From Psychrobacillus sp. NEAU-3TGS (GTDB taxonomy: Bacteria; Bacillota; Bacilli; Bacillales_A; Planococcaceae): 64,000 nt of DNA. The notes below the pieces were generated by a model. The model saw nothing but the letters and a program-made list of their open reading frames with translations, did not search any database and was not told where the DNA came from. A program made the translations under genes and the position numbers. The stretch lies in the NCBI RefSeq assembly GCF_029955155.1, contig NZ_JAPNOZ010000005.1, forward strand, positions 1-64,000, given 5' to 3'. Below, piece by piece: positions 54,045-64,000 of the stretch (positions within the stretch are counted from its first letter, which is position 1; each line of letters opens with the position of its first letter).

Positions 54045-54697
54045 AATATTTGTTTCTCCCTTTCCTTTGCCAGTCGTCTAATTTCCTCTTGAAGTGCCGC
54101 AATTTCTTCTTCCATCCTTTTGCAACGATCAGCAATTGGATCCGGCAAGTCTTGATGATCTAAGTCCCGTTTTAGTTTTACTCCGTCTTGAATAACGACA
54201 ACTCCCGGTATTCCAACAACCGTTGAGTTCATTGGTACGTCTTTCAGAACAACGGAACCTGCACCCACTTTACTATTTTCCCCAATAGTAATAGATCCTA
54301 ATACTTTCGCTCCCGTTGCAACGAGTACATTATCTGCAAGAGTTGGGTGTCTCTTTCCTTTTTCTTTTCCCGTTCCACCAAGAGTGACACCTTGATAAAT
54401 CGTACAGTCATTTCCGATTTCACAAGTTTCTCCAATTACAACTCCTGAACCATGATCTATAAAAAAACGTCTACCAATGGTAGCTCCTGGATGAATTTCG
54501 ATACCAGTGAAAAAGCGACTTATTTGAGAGATTGCTCGTGCAAGGAAAAAAAACTGTTTTTTGTATAAAGCATGCGCAATTCGATGACTCCAAACGGCAT
54601 GTAAACCTGCGTATGTTAATATTACTTCTAACTTGCTTGTCGCTGCAGGATCTTGTTCAAAAACAACAGCTATGTCTTCTTTGATACGTTCCAACAT
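54041..54697 (-). CDS. cysE: Serine O-acetyltransferase
   Basis: 218 residues. Makes O-acetylserine, the precursor of cysteine. The left-handed beta-helix hexapeptide repeats run through [23 protein letters not shown] and [22 protein letters not shown]. The ATG 54697 start follows GGAGGAGG; the longer frame to 54724 lies in the leader terminator region. Confidence 0.97.
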   Translation of the reverse strand: MLERIKEDIAVVFEQDPAATSKLEVILTYAGLHAVWSHRIAHALYKKQFFFLARAISQISRFFTGIEIHPGATIGRRFFIDHGSGVVIGETCEIGNDCTIYQGVTLGGTGKEKGKRHPTLADNVLVATGAKVLGSITIGENSKVGAGSVVLKDVPMNSTVVGIPGVVVIQDGVKLKRDLDHQDLPDPIADRCKRMEEEIAALQEEIRRLAKEREKQIL

Positions 54698-54722
54698 TTT
54701 GGTACCTCCTCCTTTTTTGCAC

Positions 54723-54990
54723 AAAAACGCCTCTGCCTAATATTAGACAGAGACGCAAAAGCGCGGTTCCACTCTGATTGGAAAAATATCTCTTTTCCCA
54801 CTCGACATCTTTAACGCAGATGATACGTCCAGCCTACTAGACATGTTCGGCGTGGCGCTCTGAGGTGCATTTCGGTAACCCACTCGTTCAGACCACTTTC
54901 AGCCGGTGATGGTCCTCTCTAAAGAACATGTGTTACTTACTTCTCCTCTTCTTCGCTTTCTATTTCTTCGTTCTCGTATTTGTACACTCA
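54723..54990 (-). promoter_or_regulatory. Cysteine T-box leader of cysE-cysS
   Basis: The antiterminator T-box sequence AGAGTGGAACCGCG is at 54775-54762 on the minus strand, followed by a terminator (stem built on CTCTGTCTAATATTAGGCAGAG, at 54728-54755) and TTTTT. In stem I, UGC at 54869-54867, within GAAAUGCACC, is the probable specifier, which is a cysteine codon. AGAAGTAAGTAA upstream fits the AGUA region. Uncharged tRNA-Cys should allow read-through. Confidence 0.93.
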
Positions 54991-55020
54991 TTTTCACACC
55001 TTAGGAGCGGAAAGTCAATC

Positions 55021-56484
55021 TTATTGTTTTGCGTACTTAGCAACGCGTTCGATTACTTTTTCTTTTCCTATTAAGCTAATGGCATCTGCTAATTCAGGGC
55101 CATGTGTTTGACCAGTCGTTACGACACGAATTGGCATAAATAAGTTTTTCCCTTTATGTCCTGTTTCCTTTTGTACAGCTTTAATCGCAGCTTTAATCTC
55201 TGCTGCTTCAAAAGTTTCTAGGCTTTCTAATTGTACTTTAAATGCAGCCATTACTTCTGGAACTTGTTCTCCCGCTAATACTTCTGTCGCTTCTTCATTA
55301 TATGCAAGTTCATCGTTAAAGAACAAAGAAGATAATTCTACAATCTCTGCACCGTAACTCATTTGGTCTTGGTAAAGTGCGATTAAATTATTTGCCCAGA
55401 CACGTTGACCTTCTGATAATTCAGCCGGAAGAAGATCCGCTTTTTGTAAATGTGGTAGTGCAAGTTCGATTACTTTTTCTAATGACAACTGTTTAATGTA
55501 TTGATTGTTCATCCATGTTAGTTTTTGCTTATCAAACATAGATGGTGATTTAGATAAGCGGTTTACATCAAATATTTTAATGAGCTCATCCTTAGAGAAA
55601 ATTTCTTCTTCTCCTTCTGGAGACCAACCTAGTAATGCAAAGAAGTTGAACATTGCTTCTGGTAAGTAGCCAAGGTCTTTATATTGAGCAACGAATTGAA
55701 TAATGGATTCGTCACGTTTAGATAGTTTTTTACGGCTTTCATTAATGATCAATGTCATATGGCCGTACTTCGGATATTCCCATCCGAACACATCGAATAC
55801 CATCAATTGTTTAGGTGTATTGGATAAATGCTCTTCTCCGCGAAATACATGGGAGATTTTCATGAAATGATCATCTAACACAACTGCGTAGTTATAAGTT
55901 GGGATGCCATTTGCTTTCACAAGAACCCAATCACCAACATCTTTTGATTCGAATGTAACGGATCCACGTACTAAATCTTCAAATGTATAAGTCACATTTT
56001 CCGGAACGCGCATGCGAATAGTATAAGGAAAACCTTCTGCTTCTTTTGCTTGTACTTCTTCAGCTGATAAATGACGGCATTTACCATTATACATAGGAGC
56101 AGCTACCCCATTTGCTTTTTGTACTTCACGGTCAGCTTCTAATTCTTCTGATGTACAGAAGCATTTATAAGCATGGCCTTTTTCTACCATTTCTTCTGCA
56201 TGTTTTGTATAAACATCTAGTCGTTCCATTTGACGATAAGGTGCATAAGGTCCTCCGATATCAACAGACTCATCATAGTCGATACCTAACCATTTTAAGT
56301 TATCCAGTTGTGATAATTCGCCACCTTCGATATTACGTTCGATATCCGTGTCCTCTATACGAACGATAAATTTTCCGTTATGATGGCGTGCATATAAATA
56401 GTTAAATAATGCCGTACGTGCTCCTCCAATATGTAAGTTCCCTGTTGGACTTGGCGCGTAGCGTACGCGAACTTCTTGTGTCAT
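55021..56484 (-). CDS. gltX: Glutamyl-tRNA synthetase
   Basis: 487 residues. Class I synthetase with HIGH-type [14 protein letters not shown] (about 10-23) and KLSKRDES. In Bacillales this non-discriminating enzyme also charges tRNA-Gln. Located upstream of the T-box, so it is outside cysteine control. Confidence 0.98.
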   Translation of the reverse strand: MTQEVRVRYAPSPTGNLHIGGARTALFNYLYARHHNGKFIVRIEDTDIERNIEGGELSQLDNLKWLGIDYDESVDIGGPYAPYRQMERLDVYTKHAEEMVEKGHAYKCFCTSEELEADREVQKANGVAAPMYNGKCRHLSAEEVQAKEAEGFPYTIRMRVPENVTYTFEDLVRGSVTFESKDVGDWVLVKANGIPTYNYAVVLDDHFMKISHVFRGEEHLSNTPKQLMVFDVFGWEYPKYGHMTLIINESRKKLSKRDESIIQFVAQYKDLGYLPEAMFNFFALLGWSPEGEEEIFSKDELIKIFDVNRLSKSPSMFDKQKLTWMNNQYIKQLSLEKVIELALPHLQKADLLPAELSEGQRVWANNLIALYQDQMSYGAEIVELSSLFFNDELAYNEEATEVLAGEQVPEVMAAFKVQLESLETFEAAEIKAAIKAVQKETGHKGKNLFMPIRVVTTGQTHGPELADAISLIGKEKVIERVAKYAKQ

Positions 56485-56553
56485 TGATTTTCCTCCTAGT
56501 TTTCGTGCATCTAAACTTTTTTTATTTTACCACTGCTAACCTGTTTTTAAAAG

Positions 56554-57033
56554 TTAGTCTTTCTTTAGAAGCAATATAGTTGCCATGGAAGCAATTCCTT
56601 CTTCACGTCCTGTAAAACCTAATTTTTCAGTTGTTGTTGCTTTCACATTTACCTGACTAACGTCTGCCTGTAGAAGTTCTGCGACACGTGCGCGAATCGT
56701 TTCTATATGTGGTGCCATTTTTGGTTTTTGGGCGATGATCGTACAATCGATATTCCCTAGTTTATATCCTCTTTCATCTACTAACTTCCAAATATGCTCT
56801 AAAAGTTTTGCTGAATCTGCATCTTTAAAATCAGGATCAGTGTCTGGGAAATGTCTTCCTATATCTCCCTCTCCAATTGCTCCAAGGGCTGCGTCTGTAA
56901 CTGTGTGAAGCAGCACGTCTGCATCAGAATGCCCGATAAGACCTCTTTCGTAAGGAATCGTTACCCCTCCTATTATTAACGGGCGATTATCCGCAAACTC
57001 ATGCACATCAAATCCTTGACCAATTCGCATCAT
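56554..57033 (-). CDS. ispF: 2-C-methyl-D-erythritol 2,4-cyclodiphosphate synthase
   Basis: 159 residues. Fifth enzyme of the MEP isoprenoid pathway. Metal ligands are in GFDVHEF and LLHTVTDA, with GHSDADVL and FPDTDP also conserved. ATG 57033 overlaps the end region of ispD closely, as in most MEP operons. Confidence 0.97.
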   Translation of the reverse strand: MMRIGQGFDVHEFADNRPLIIGGVTIPYERGLIGHSDADVLLHTVTDAALGAIGEGDIGRHFPDTDPDFKDADSAKLLEHIWKLVDERGYKLGNIDCTIIAQKPKMAPHIETIRARVAELLQADVSQVNVKATTTEKLGFTGREEGIASMATILLLKKD

Positions 57034-57034
57034 T

Positions 57035-57727
57035 CTATTGTTCCTCCTGTTCTCGTTTAGTTAAAATTACTTCTCCAAAAAGAAGATCTTCTTGTGTTGT
57101 CATCTTCAGATTATCATAGGTACTTTCTATAATATGGACCTGCTCACCTTGTCGCTCTACAAGCATTGCTTCGTCTGTACCTAAAAAACCTTCTTTTTCT
57201 GCTACTCTTTCTGCTTTTTCCAGTACATCATACCGGAATGCTTGCGGTGTTTGAATAATCCAGAGGCTTTCTCGATCGACTGTTTCCTGGATTATACCAT
57301 TTTCTACTTTTTTCATCGTGTCCTTTGCACGAACCGCCGCTACCGCCGCTCCAAATTCTTCTGCAGCTTGTACTAATCGATAGATAACCTCTTGTCTTAT
57401 AAACGGTCTTGCAGCATCATGTACGAGCACAATACCCTTAGACGGCGAAGCCTTTAAGCAAGCATATACACTATGTTGCCGTTCTGCTCCTCCTTCGGTA
57501 ATAGCGGCAACCTTCGAAATCCGATGTTTTACTAGCAGCTCTTCGATAAAAGCTTGTTCTTCTTTTTTCACTGCCAATACAATTTGATGACACTTCGGAT
57601 CTTGTTCAAAAGCGCGTAAAGTATGTATTAAAATTGGAATCTTTCTTAATTCTAAAAAAAGTTTATTTTGGCCTGCTCCCATCCTTTTACCACTTCCAGC
57701 AGCAGGTAACAATACCGTATACAACAA
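57035..57727 (-). CDS. ispD: 2-C-methyl-D-erythritol 4-phosphate cytidylyltransferase
   Basis: 230 residues. Third MEP-pathway enzyme. The CTP-binding loop [17 protein letters not shown] is at the N-terminus; [11 protein letters not shown] and [10 protein letters not shown] follow. The start is TTG 57727, eight bases after AGGAGG; GTG 57733 is too near that site. Confidence 0.96.
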   Translation of the reverse strand: MLYTVLLPAAGSGKRMGAGQNKLFLELRKIPILIHTLRAFEQDPKCHQIVLAVKKEEQAFIEELLVKHRISKVAAITEGGAERQHSVYACLKASPSKGIVLVHDAARPFIRQEVIYRLVQAAEEFGAAVAAVRAKDTMKKVENGIIQETVDRESLWIIQTPQAFRYDVLEKAERVAEKEGFLGTDEAMLVERQGEQVHIIESTYDNLKMTTQEDLLFGEVILTKREQEEQ

Positions 57728-57752
57728 TAGCACACCCTCCTACATTACATAG

Positions 57753-57788
57753 AAAAAGGGCTTTCCCTAATAAAATAGGAAACAACCC
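57753..57788 (-). terminator. Terminator after yacL
   Basis: GGGTTGTTTCC pairs with GGGAAAGCCC (G-U pair and one bulge), then TTTTTC on the minus strand. It starts a few bases after the yacL stop, ahead of ispD, so ispD needs read-through or its own promoter. Confidence 0.7.
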
Positions 57789-57794
57789 CTCCCC

Positions 57795-58886
57795 TTATTT
57801 AGATTCTTGTGGTTTCGCAAAAATCATCCGACCTGCAGAGGTTTGCAATACACTTGTCACTTCCACATTTATCGCCTGACCGATATATGCTTTTCCACCT
57901 TCCACAACAATCATCGTTCCATCATCTAAGTAAGCAACACCTTGATTATGTTCTTTTCCATCTTTAATGACAACTACATGCATTATTTCCCCAGGAATAA
58001 CGACTGGCTTCACTGCATTTGCTAAGTCATTAATATTCAAAACACGTACTTGATGTAGATCACATACTTTGTTCAAGTTAAAATCATTTGTTACAACGAT
58101 TCCATTCATCTTTTTAGCTAGACGGACTAGCTTTAAATCTACTTCTTGTATATCTTCAAAGTCTTCCTCTACTATTAAGACTGCAGAAGCACGTTCGGTT
58201 TGTAGTTTTTTCAACACATCTAATCCACGGCGTCCTCTTGTTCTTTTAAGCGTGTCAGAAGAATCAGCTATATGTTGCAGCTCTGTTAGCACGAACTGTG
58301 GAACTACCAATACTCCCTCGATAAACCCTGTTTCTGATATATCCGTAATACGTCCGTCGATGATCACACTCGTATCTAGCAACTTATATGTTCCCAGACC
58401 TAAACCTTGTGCACCTTCTTCATCTGCAGCTTTCTTTTTGCTAGTTTGTTGCTTAGTAGAAGTAAAAACATGAATTAATTCATCTCGTTTTTTAAACCCT
58501 ACCTGGAAACCTAAGTATCCAAGTACGATTGATAATAATACCGGTACAATAGAGTCAATGCCCAGAAAGGCAATATTATTAATAGCCGATCCAAGTAAAA
58601 ATGCGACAATCAATCCGATAACTAAACCAAGTGTACCAAATAGTAAATCTCCAATCGGTGCCCTCAACAGACGTTCTTCCATCCACTTAATAAAATTTAT
58701 TAAGTAATCCGTTAAAAACAAGGCTGCAATGTACAGTAAAACTGCTCCAATTAAAATAGATACGTAAGGATTGTGGATCCAAGGGTTGTTGGATAAATTA
58801 ATGAACTCGTATAAATGCGGTAATAATATTAAACCCAATGTACCACCGATTAAAACAAATGCGATTTGTATAATCCATTTCAACAA
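57795..58886 (-). CDS. yacL: PIN and TRAM domain membrane protein YacL
   Basis: 363 residues. Four membrane segments (residues 1-130) are followed by a PIN nuclease-like domain (from about 175: LLDTSVIIDGRI, VLTELQHIADSSD, IVVTNDFNLNKV) and a C-terminal TRAM domain (PGEIMHVVVIKDGKEHNQG). The acidic PIN residues look intact, suggesting RNA cleavage, but the function is not known to me. Confidence 0.9.
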   Translation of the reverse strand: MLKWIIQIAFVLIGGTLGLILLPHLYEFINLSNNPWIHNPYVSILIGAVLLYIAALFLTDYLINFIKWMEERLLRAPIGDLLFGTLGLVIGLIVAFLLGSAINNIAFLGIDSIVPVLLSIVLGYLGFQVGFKKRDELIHVFTSTKQQTSKKKAADEEGAQGLGLGTYKLLDTSVIIDGRITDISETGFIEGVLVVPQFVLTELQHIADSSDTLKRTRGRRGLDVLKKLQTERASAVLIVEEDFEDIQEVDLKLVRLAKKMNGIVVTNDFNLNKVCDLHQVRVLNINDLANAVKPVVIPGEIMHVVVIKDGKEHNQGVAYLDDGTMIVVEGGKAYIGQAINVEVTSVLQTSAGRMIFAKPQESK

Positions 58887-58914
58887 AATGCCACCTCCAT
58901 TAATTATTAATTAT

Positions 58915-58956
58915 ACTTCTTGTGGTCTTATTACGTCTATTAAGACCACAAGAAGT
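58915..58956. other. 16-bp perfect hairpin between radA and yacL
   Basis: ACTTCTTGTGGTCTTA (58915-58930) and its exact complement (58941-58956) enclose a 10-base loop. The minus strand has no T run after it; the plus strand has GGTTTTTAAT. It occupies the place of disA in B. subtilis. Confidence 0.8.
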
Positions 58957-58975
58957 AGGTTTTTAATACTTCAAC

Positions 58976-60346
58976 TTAAGAAAATGCTTCTTTCATTGCT
59001 TCATTTACAGATTCTATACCTATAACTTGAATTCCTTTTGGGTAATCCCATCCACCTATATTAGACGCCGGAACTATCGCTCTGTTGAACCCTAACTTTG
59101 CCGCTTCCTGCACACGTTGTTCAATTCTAGAGACTCTTCGGACTTCTCCTGTTAACCCAACTTCTCCTATAAAACAATCGGTAGGAGTTACACCTGTATC
59201 CCGAAAACTGGATACGATACTTACTAGGACGGCTAAATCGATCGCAGGTTCGTCTAGTTTTACTCCACCCGCAACTTTTATATATGCATCTTGTGTTTGA
59301 AGCAGTAATCCCATACGTTTTTCTAACACCGCCATGAGTAATGACACACGATTTTGATCAATTCCAGTTGCCATTCGTTTCGGATAGTTAAAACTAGATT
59401 GTGTTACAAGCGCTTGTATTTCCACTAAAATCGGCCTTGTCCCTTCCATCGAAGCAACAATCGCTGAACCTGCTGCCCCATGAGAACGTTCTTGCAGGAA
59501 TAATTCAGATGGGTTTAACACTTCTTTTAATCCTTGCTGCACCATTTCGAAAATTGCTATTTCATTGGTAGAACCGAAGCGATTTTTTTGTGATCTTAAA
59601 ATTCTATACGTATGATGGCGTTCTCCTTCAAAATATAATACGGTATCTACCATATGTTCAAGTATACGAGGTCCTGCAATTTGTCCTTCTTTCGTTACGT
59701 GTCCAACTAAAAAGATAGCGACGTTTTTTGTCTTGGCTATACGCATTAGTTCTGCTGTACATTCGCGTACTTGAGACACACTTCCTGGAGCACTTGTTAC
59801 TTCCGGATGGTGAACCGTCTGAATAGAATCCACGATTACAAATTTTGGTTCTACACTATCGATTGTTTCGTTGATCAATTCTAAATTCGTTTCCGAATAA
59901 ATATATAGTTCTGCTGAGGTAACCCCAAGACGTTCTGCACGAAGTTTTGTTTGGCGGATAGATTCTTCACCTGATATATATAAAACACGCTCTCCTTTAT
60001 TCGCAAGTAAGGCAGAAACTTGCAAAAGAAGTGTCGATTTCCCAATACCCGGATCTCCACCTATTAGCACAAGCGAACCAGGTACTATGCCTCCGCCAAG
60101 CACACGATTTAACTCACCAAAGTCGGTTGCTACTCGAGGCTCCTCCACAGTTTCCACTGCAATAATCGGTGTTGCTTTTTGCGCTACGCCTGTAGAATGC
60201 TGAAAAGTCCGTTTAGGACCTTTCGATACGATTTCCACTTCTTCCACCATCGTATTCCATTCACCGCATCCTGGACATCTTCCCATCCATTTAGCAGCCT
60301 CATAACCGCAAGCATTGCACATAAATTTCGTTTTTTTCTTCGCCAT
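58976..60346 (-). CDS. radA: DNA repair protein RadA (Sms)
   Basis: 456 residues. Zinc finger C10, C13, C24, C27; RecA-like ATPase with Walker [11 protein letters not shown] near 95; the RadA-specific KNRFGSTNE motif; and a Lon-protease-like C-terminal domain without the protease site. It drives branch migration in recombination. ATG 60346 follows AGGAGGTACC; the open frame extends 35 codons upstream into a repeat-like element and that part is not coding. Confidence 0.97.
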   Translation of the reverse strand: MAKKKTKFMCNACGYEAAKWMGRCPGCGEWNTMVEEVEIVSKGPKRTFQHSTGVAQKATPIIAVETVEEPRVATDFGELNRVLGGGIVPGSLVLIGGDPGIGKSTLLLQVSALLANKGERVLYISGEESIRQTKLRAERLGVTSAELYIYSETNLELINETIDSVEPKFVIVDSIQTVHHPEVTSAPGSVSQVRECTAELMRIAKTKNVAIFLVGHVTKEGQIAGPRILEHMVDTVLYFEGERHHTYRILRSQKNRFGSTNEIAIFEMVQQGLKEVLNPSELFLQERSHGAAGSAIVASMEGTRPILVEIQALVTQSSFNYPKRMATGIDQNRVSLLMAVLEKRMGLLLQTQDAYIKVAGGVKLDEPAIDLAVLVSIVSSFRDTGVTPTDCFIGEVGLTGEVRRVSRIEQRVQEAAKLGFNRAIVPASNIGGWDYPKGIQVIGIESVNEAMKEAFS

Positions 60347-60368
60347 GGTACCTCCTATGTAAAAAGCA

Positions 60369-60562
60369 CAAGCGCCTATTTTGACTCCGAAAGGTAGATG
60401 AGGACGTGATAGGTCTGCAAAATACGCCAAGTCTCGTGGCAAAGCAAACACCTCCCATATCTGGCAGCCCTAATAGGTAGCCCCCCACCGCAAGCGATTT
60501 TGTTTGCGACGAGTTTTCATAGGAGCAGTTTTCCTTATCTGACCCTAAGGGAAAAGGCGCTG
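60369..60562. repeat. MITE-like element with inverted ends in the radA-clpC gap
   Basis: 194 bases bounded by CAAGCGCCTATTTT (60369) and AAAAGGCGCTG (60552-60562), which are near-perfect inverted copies (AGCGCCT/AGGCGCT core). The interior is more GC-rich than nearby intergenic DNA and contains short stems such as CGCAA/TTGCG near 60491-60510. No coding capacity is apparent, and no clear target duplication. Confidence 0.6.
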
Positions 60563-60582
60563 ATGCTAGATTAATAATGAGT

Positions 60583-60618
60583 AAAAAAGGGCATTCCGTC
60601 CTTAGGGTTGGAATGCCC
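60583..60618 (-). terminator. Terminator after clpC
   Basis: Arms GGGCATTCC and GGAATGCCC, 12-base loop, then six T on the minus strand. It lies seven bases after the clpC stop. Confidence 0.95.
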
Positions 60619-60624
60619 GCAATA

Positions 60625-63075
60625 TTATTTTTCTGCTGCTACCGCCGCTTTTGTACGTACAACAAATTCATCATTCTCTACATCAAACACGACATGTTGC
60701 CCTGCTAATACTTCCCCTTTTAATAACTCTTCAGAGAGTCGGTCTTCCACGTGTTTTTGTAGTGCTCTACGCAATGGACGTGCACCGTAGGCCGGATCGA
60801 ATCCTTCTGTTGTAATTTTCTCTTGAGCTGCTTCTGTAAGCTCGAGTTCTATTCCTTGTTCTTTTAAGCGTTTAGCTAATTGTTCCGTCATTAGTGAAAC
60901 AATTTGTTTTAAATGTTCTTTTTCTAGTGAGTGGAAGACAATCATTTCATCTAAACGGTTTAAGAATTCAGGACGGAATGCTTTTTTCAATTCTTCTAGC
61001 ATTTTGCCCTTCATGTCTTTATAATCCGTTTTCCCAGCTTCTTGTAGGTTAAATCCAACATGTTTATTGTATTTAAGTGCATCCGCTCCTACGTTAGATG
61101 TCATAATGACAACTGTGTTGCGGAAATCTACTGTACGTCCTTTAGAATCAGTTAGTCGACCATCTTCTAAAACTTGCAAGAGAATATTAAACACATCTGG
61201 ATGTGCTTTCTCTATTTCATCTAACAAGATTACAGAATAAGGTTTACGACGTACTTTTTCCGTTAACTGTCCACCATCATCAAATCCAACATACCCTGGA
61301 GGTGAACCTACCAGACGTGAAGTTGAGTGTTTTTCCATATACTCAGACATATCAACTCGGATCATAGCATCTTCATCGCCAAACATTACTTCTGCAAGTG
61401 CACGAGCAAGTTCTGTTTTACCTACACCAGTAGGACCGAGGAAAATAAAGGAACCAATTGGTCGTTTAGGATCTTTTAAACCTGCACGAGCTCGGCGAAT
61501 TGCTCGAGAAATCGCATCTACAGCTTCCGCTTGACCGATTACTCGTTCATGCAGCTTCTCTTCTAGCTTTAATAACTTTTCAGATTCAGTTTGCGCTAGC
61601 TTAGAAACAGGTACTCCCGTCCACATAGAAACAACTGCCGCGATATCTTCTACTGTTACTTCTGACTCTTCTTTTCCTTGTTTTTCTTTCCAGTCATTCT
61701 TCATTTTTTCTAGCTCATCTTTAAGCTTTTGTTCTTTGTCGCGGAAAGATGCAGCTTTTTCAAATTCTTGACTTTGAACAGCAGCGTTTTTCTCTGAACG
61801 AATTGCTTCAAGCTTTGCCTCTAATTCTTTTAAATTAGGAGGTGTTGTGTAAGAACGTAATCTTACTTTTGAGCCTGCTTCATCGATTAAATCGATTGCT
61901 TTATCTGGTAAGAAACGATCAGAGATATAACGATCTGACATTTTAACTGCCGCTTCTACCGCTTCGTCTGTAATTTTCACACGGTGATGCGCTTCATAAC
62001 GATCACGTAAGCCGTATATAATTTGAATCGCTTCAGCGACTGATGGTTCATCCACTTGGATTGGCTGGAAACGACGCTCTAACGCAGCATCTTTTTCAAT
62101 GTATTTTCGATATTCATCTAATGTTGTCGCACCAATACATTGAATTTCACCGCGTGCAAGTGCTGGTTTTAAAATGTTCGATGCATCTATTGCACCTTCT
62201 GCTCCACCTGCCCCAATTAATGTATGAAGCTCATCTATGAATAGAATAACATTTCCAGCCTGGCGAATTTCATCCATTACTTTTTTCAAGCGATCCTCAA
62301 ATTCACCGCGATATTTAGTTCCAGCAACCACTGTTCCCATATCAAGTGTCATTACTCGCTTATCTCGCAAGATTTCCGGGACTTCATTTTGGATAATTTG
62401 CTGAGCAAGACCTTCTGCGATTGCTGTTTTACCAACACCAGGTTCCCCTATCAAAACAGGGTTATTTTTTGTTCGGCGCGCTAGGATCTCAATAACACGT
62501 GTAATTTCTTTACTACGCCCCACTACCGGATCTAGTGTGCCTTCTCTAGCAATTTGAGTTAAATCACGTGCTAATCCATCGAGCGTAGGAGTACTTGCCG
62601 GAGCAGCACTATTATTCGCATTACCATGAGATTGATCATTACTACCTAGTAATTGAAGAACTTGTTGGCGAGCTTTGTTTAGACTAACACCTGCATTATT
62701 TAAAACTCTTGCCGCCACTCCTTCTCCCTCTCGGATCAATGCTAACAATAAATGCTCTGTACCTATATAGGAGTGTCCCAGTTTGCGAGACTCGTCTACG
62801 GAAAGCTCAATTACTTTTTTCGCACGTGGTGTGTAGTTGACGATTGGACCAACTTCTTCTGCTCCAGTTCCAACTAGCTCTTCAATTCCCACTTCAATCA
62901 CTTTTGTATCTACTTCAATCGCTTCTAATGCTTTTGCAGCTATACCGCTGCCTTCACGGATTAAACCAAGCAATATATGTTCTGTGCCGATAGATTCGTG
63001 CTTTAAGCGAATTGCTTCTTCTTGCGCTAATTGTAAAACTTTTTGCGACCTTTGTGTGAATCGATTAAACATCAT
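60625..63075 (-). CDS. clpC: AAA+ unfoldase ClpC
   Basis: 816 residues. Two N-terminal Clp_N repeats (about 1-145); first AAA+ module with GEPGVGKTA; a middle region with the UVR-like helical pair ([18 protein letters not shown]) that binds MecA or McsB adaptors; second AAA+ module with GPTGVGKTE. It feeds ClpP and degrades arginine-phosphorylated proteins marked by McsB, whose gene overlaps its start. Part of the ctsR-mcsA-mcsB-clpC heat-shock operon, whose first genes lie beyond the window. Confidence 0.97.
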   Translation of the reverse strand: MMFNRFTQRSQKVLQLAQEEAIRLKHESIGTEHILLGLIREGSGIAAKALEAIEVDTKVIEVGIEELVGTGAEEVGPIVNYTPRAKKVIELSVDESRKLGHSYIGTEHLLLALIREGEGVAARVLNNAGVSLNKARQQVLQLLGSNDQSHGNANNSAAPASTPTLDGLARDLTQIAREGTLDPVVGRSKEITRVIEILARRTKNNPVLIGEPGVGKTAIAEGLAQQIIQNEVPEILRDKRVMTLDMGTVVAGTKYRGEFEDRLKKVMDEIRQAGNVILFIDELHTLIGAGGAEGAIDASNILKPALARGEIQCIGATTLDEYRKYIEKDAALERRFQPIQVDEPSVAEAIQIIYGLRDRYEAHHRVKITDEAVEAAVKMSDRYISDRFLPDKAIDLIDEAGSKVRLRSYTTPPNLKELEAKLEAIRSEKNAAVQSQEFEKAASFRDKEQKLKDELEKMKNDWKEKQGKEESEVTVEDIAAVVSMWTGVPVSKLAQTESEKLLKLEEKLHERVIGQAEAVDAISRAIRRARAGLKDPKRPIGSFIFLGPTGVGKTELARALAEVMFGDEDAMIRVDMSEYMEKHSTSRLVGSPPGYVGFDDGGQLTEKVRRKPYSVILLDEIEKAHPDVFNILLQVLEDGRLTDSKGRTVDFRNTVVIMTSNVGADALKYNKHVGFNLQEAGKTDYKDMKGKMLEELKKAFRPEFLNRLDEMIVFHSLEKEHLKQIVSLMTEQLAKRLKEQGIELELTEAAQEKITTEGFDPAYGARPLRRALQKHVEDRLSEELLKGEVLAGQHVVFDVENDEFVVRTKAAVAAEK

Positions 63076-64000
63076 ATGAGTTCTCTCCTTTTGTTTTCGT
63101 TTTTTCTCCCTTTTGCAACCTTTCCCTTAGCAACTTTGCTCGAAACAAATCTCGTTCAGAAGTATTTAAAGTCGTTCCGGCATATTGTTGTAAAAATCCT
63201 GGTTGCATAAAGACCATACATTCATTCAAGATAGTCTCATCTACATCTTCAATAAGTCCCATATCTATCCCTAAACGCACATCGGACAGACACTTCGCCG
63301 CCTCTTCCGTGGTCATAATACGTGCGTACGATAAGGTTCCTAAAGAACGATATAACCGATCCTCTAGTGTATTGGCTGAATGCTTTAAAAGTGCATTTCT
63401 TGCTTCTCTTTCTTTTTGAATAATTTGTTCGGCAATGCTTTGAAGATCGGCAATTATGTCTTCCTCCGTTTTACCAAGAGTTGTTTGATTGGATACTTGG
63501 TATACATTTCCGAGCGCTTCACTGCCTTCCCCGTAAATACCCCTTACAACCATTCCTAATCTAGAGATAATTGTTACGATTCGGTTCATTTGTTTAGTTA
63601 TCGTTAATGCTGGTAAATGCATCATAACGGATGCACGTAAACCAGTACCTGTATTAGTGGGACAGCTTGTTAAATAACCGAATTGCTCATCAAACGCATA
63701 AGATAGCTCTTTTTCTAAAACTCGATCAATCGTGTCTGCTTGCTTGTATGCTTCTTGAATTTGAAGACCTGGAAATAAGCATTGAATACGAATGTGGTCT
63801 TCCTCATTGACCATTACGCTAACAGCTCATCATCAGATATAAGGGCTGAACCCGTCATCGGCGAATTTGCTAGCTTAGGACTGATTAAATGCTTTTCTAC
63901 AAGGACTTGACGACTCAATTCAGACAAATCCTTTATTTGAATGGAGGAGAAGTTCATCTGTAGATCCTCATTCGCATCTAATAACGTAGCCGAAACGGAT
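63065..64000 (-). CDS. mcsB: Protein-arginine kinase McsB, partial and frameshifted as read
   Basis: Phosphorylates arginines on proteins to mark them for ClpCP. The main frame (63065-63814) encodes [29 protein letters not shown] and [13 protein letters not shown], typical of phosphagen-kinase-like McsB. The preceding part, with [14 protein letters not shown] and [10 protein letters not shown], is in a frame one base off and stops at TAA 63816-63814. One G appears missing from GCGGTAATG. The N-terminus is beyond the window edge. Its end overlaps clpC by 11 bases. Confidence 0.93.

Noticed and set aside
60347-60451. 35-residue N-terminal extension of RadA
   Set aside because: It is upstream of a good ATG with AGGAGG and is encoded by the repeat-like element; RadA homologues start at the zinc finger.

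Overview
The window is from an AT-rich, spore-forming member of the Bacillales. The sporulation and germination genes (cwlD, gerD, kbaA, a pdaB-like gene, sigH), the zinc-binding S14 and L33, the Firmicutes L10 leader, a cysteine T-box and the ECF transporter gene order all point there. Gene content and order follow the Bacillus subtilis origin-proximal ribosomal region, read in reverse complement. Some local losses (no map between adk and infA, no disA between radA and yacL, no tuf-rpsJ junction) suggest a relative such as a member of the Planococcaceae; the genus cannot be fixed from the sequence alone.

Layout. 1-4230: sporulation block with alternating strands (pdaB-like +, kbaA -, gerD +, salA -, cwlD -). 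4289-6718: a small accessory block, GNAT/MFS/GNAT. 7336-13286: rpsI-rplM, truA, the ECF energy-coupling module, rplQ and rpoA. 13423-26233: rpsK back to rpsJ, the S10-spc-alpha supercluster with secY, adk and infA. 27128-33107: an inserted accessory block between the S10 and str operons, made of a YuiF/NhaC-type transporter and a complete BceRSAB-like antimicrobial-peptide detoxification module. 33538-38250: tuf, fusA, rpsG, rpsL and the L7Ae-like protein. 38380-49666: rpoC, rpoB, rsmC, rplL, rplJ, rplA, rplK, nusG. 49775-57727: secE, rpmG, sigH, rae1, rlmB, mrnC, cysS, cysE, a T-box, gltX, ispF, ispD. 57795-64000: yacL, radA, clpC and the start of mcsB, which runs off the window.

Almost all genes lie on the minus strand and form long translation and transcription operons. 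Readable regulation includes good sigma-A-type promoters for rplM, rpsJ, tuf, rplGB, rplK, rpmG, sigH and the YuiF-type gene; L13 and L10 autoregulatory leaders; a Cys T-box; and many intrinsic terminators. Less expected are a possible attenuator ahead of the ECF operon, a terminator-like hairpin inside the rpoB leader, a terminator that contains the -35 box of the rpsJ promoter, and a 194-bp inverted-repeat-ended element in the radA-clpC gap.

Two conserved genes, rplM and mcsB, each carry one apparent single-base deletion. Since L13 should be needed, sequence error is the simplest reading, so other short disruptions should be treated with care. Several start codons were moved from the longest open frame to the codon set 7-10 bases after the Shine-Dalgarno sequence; many of these are TTG or GTG.
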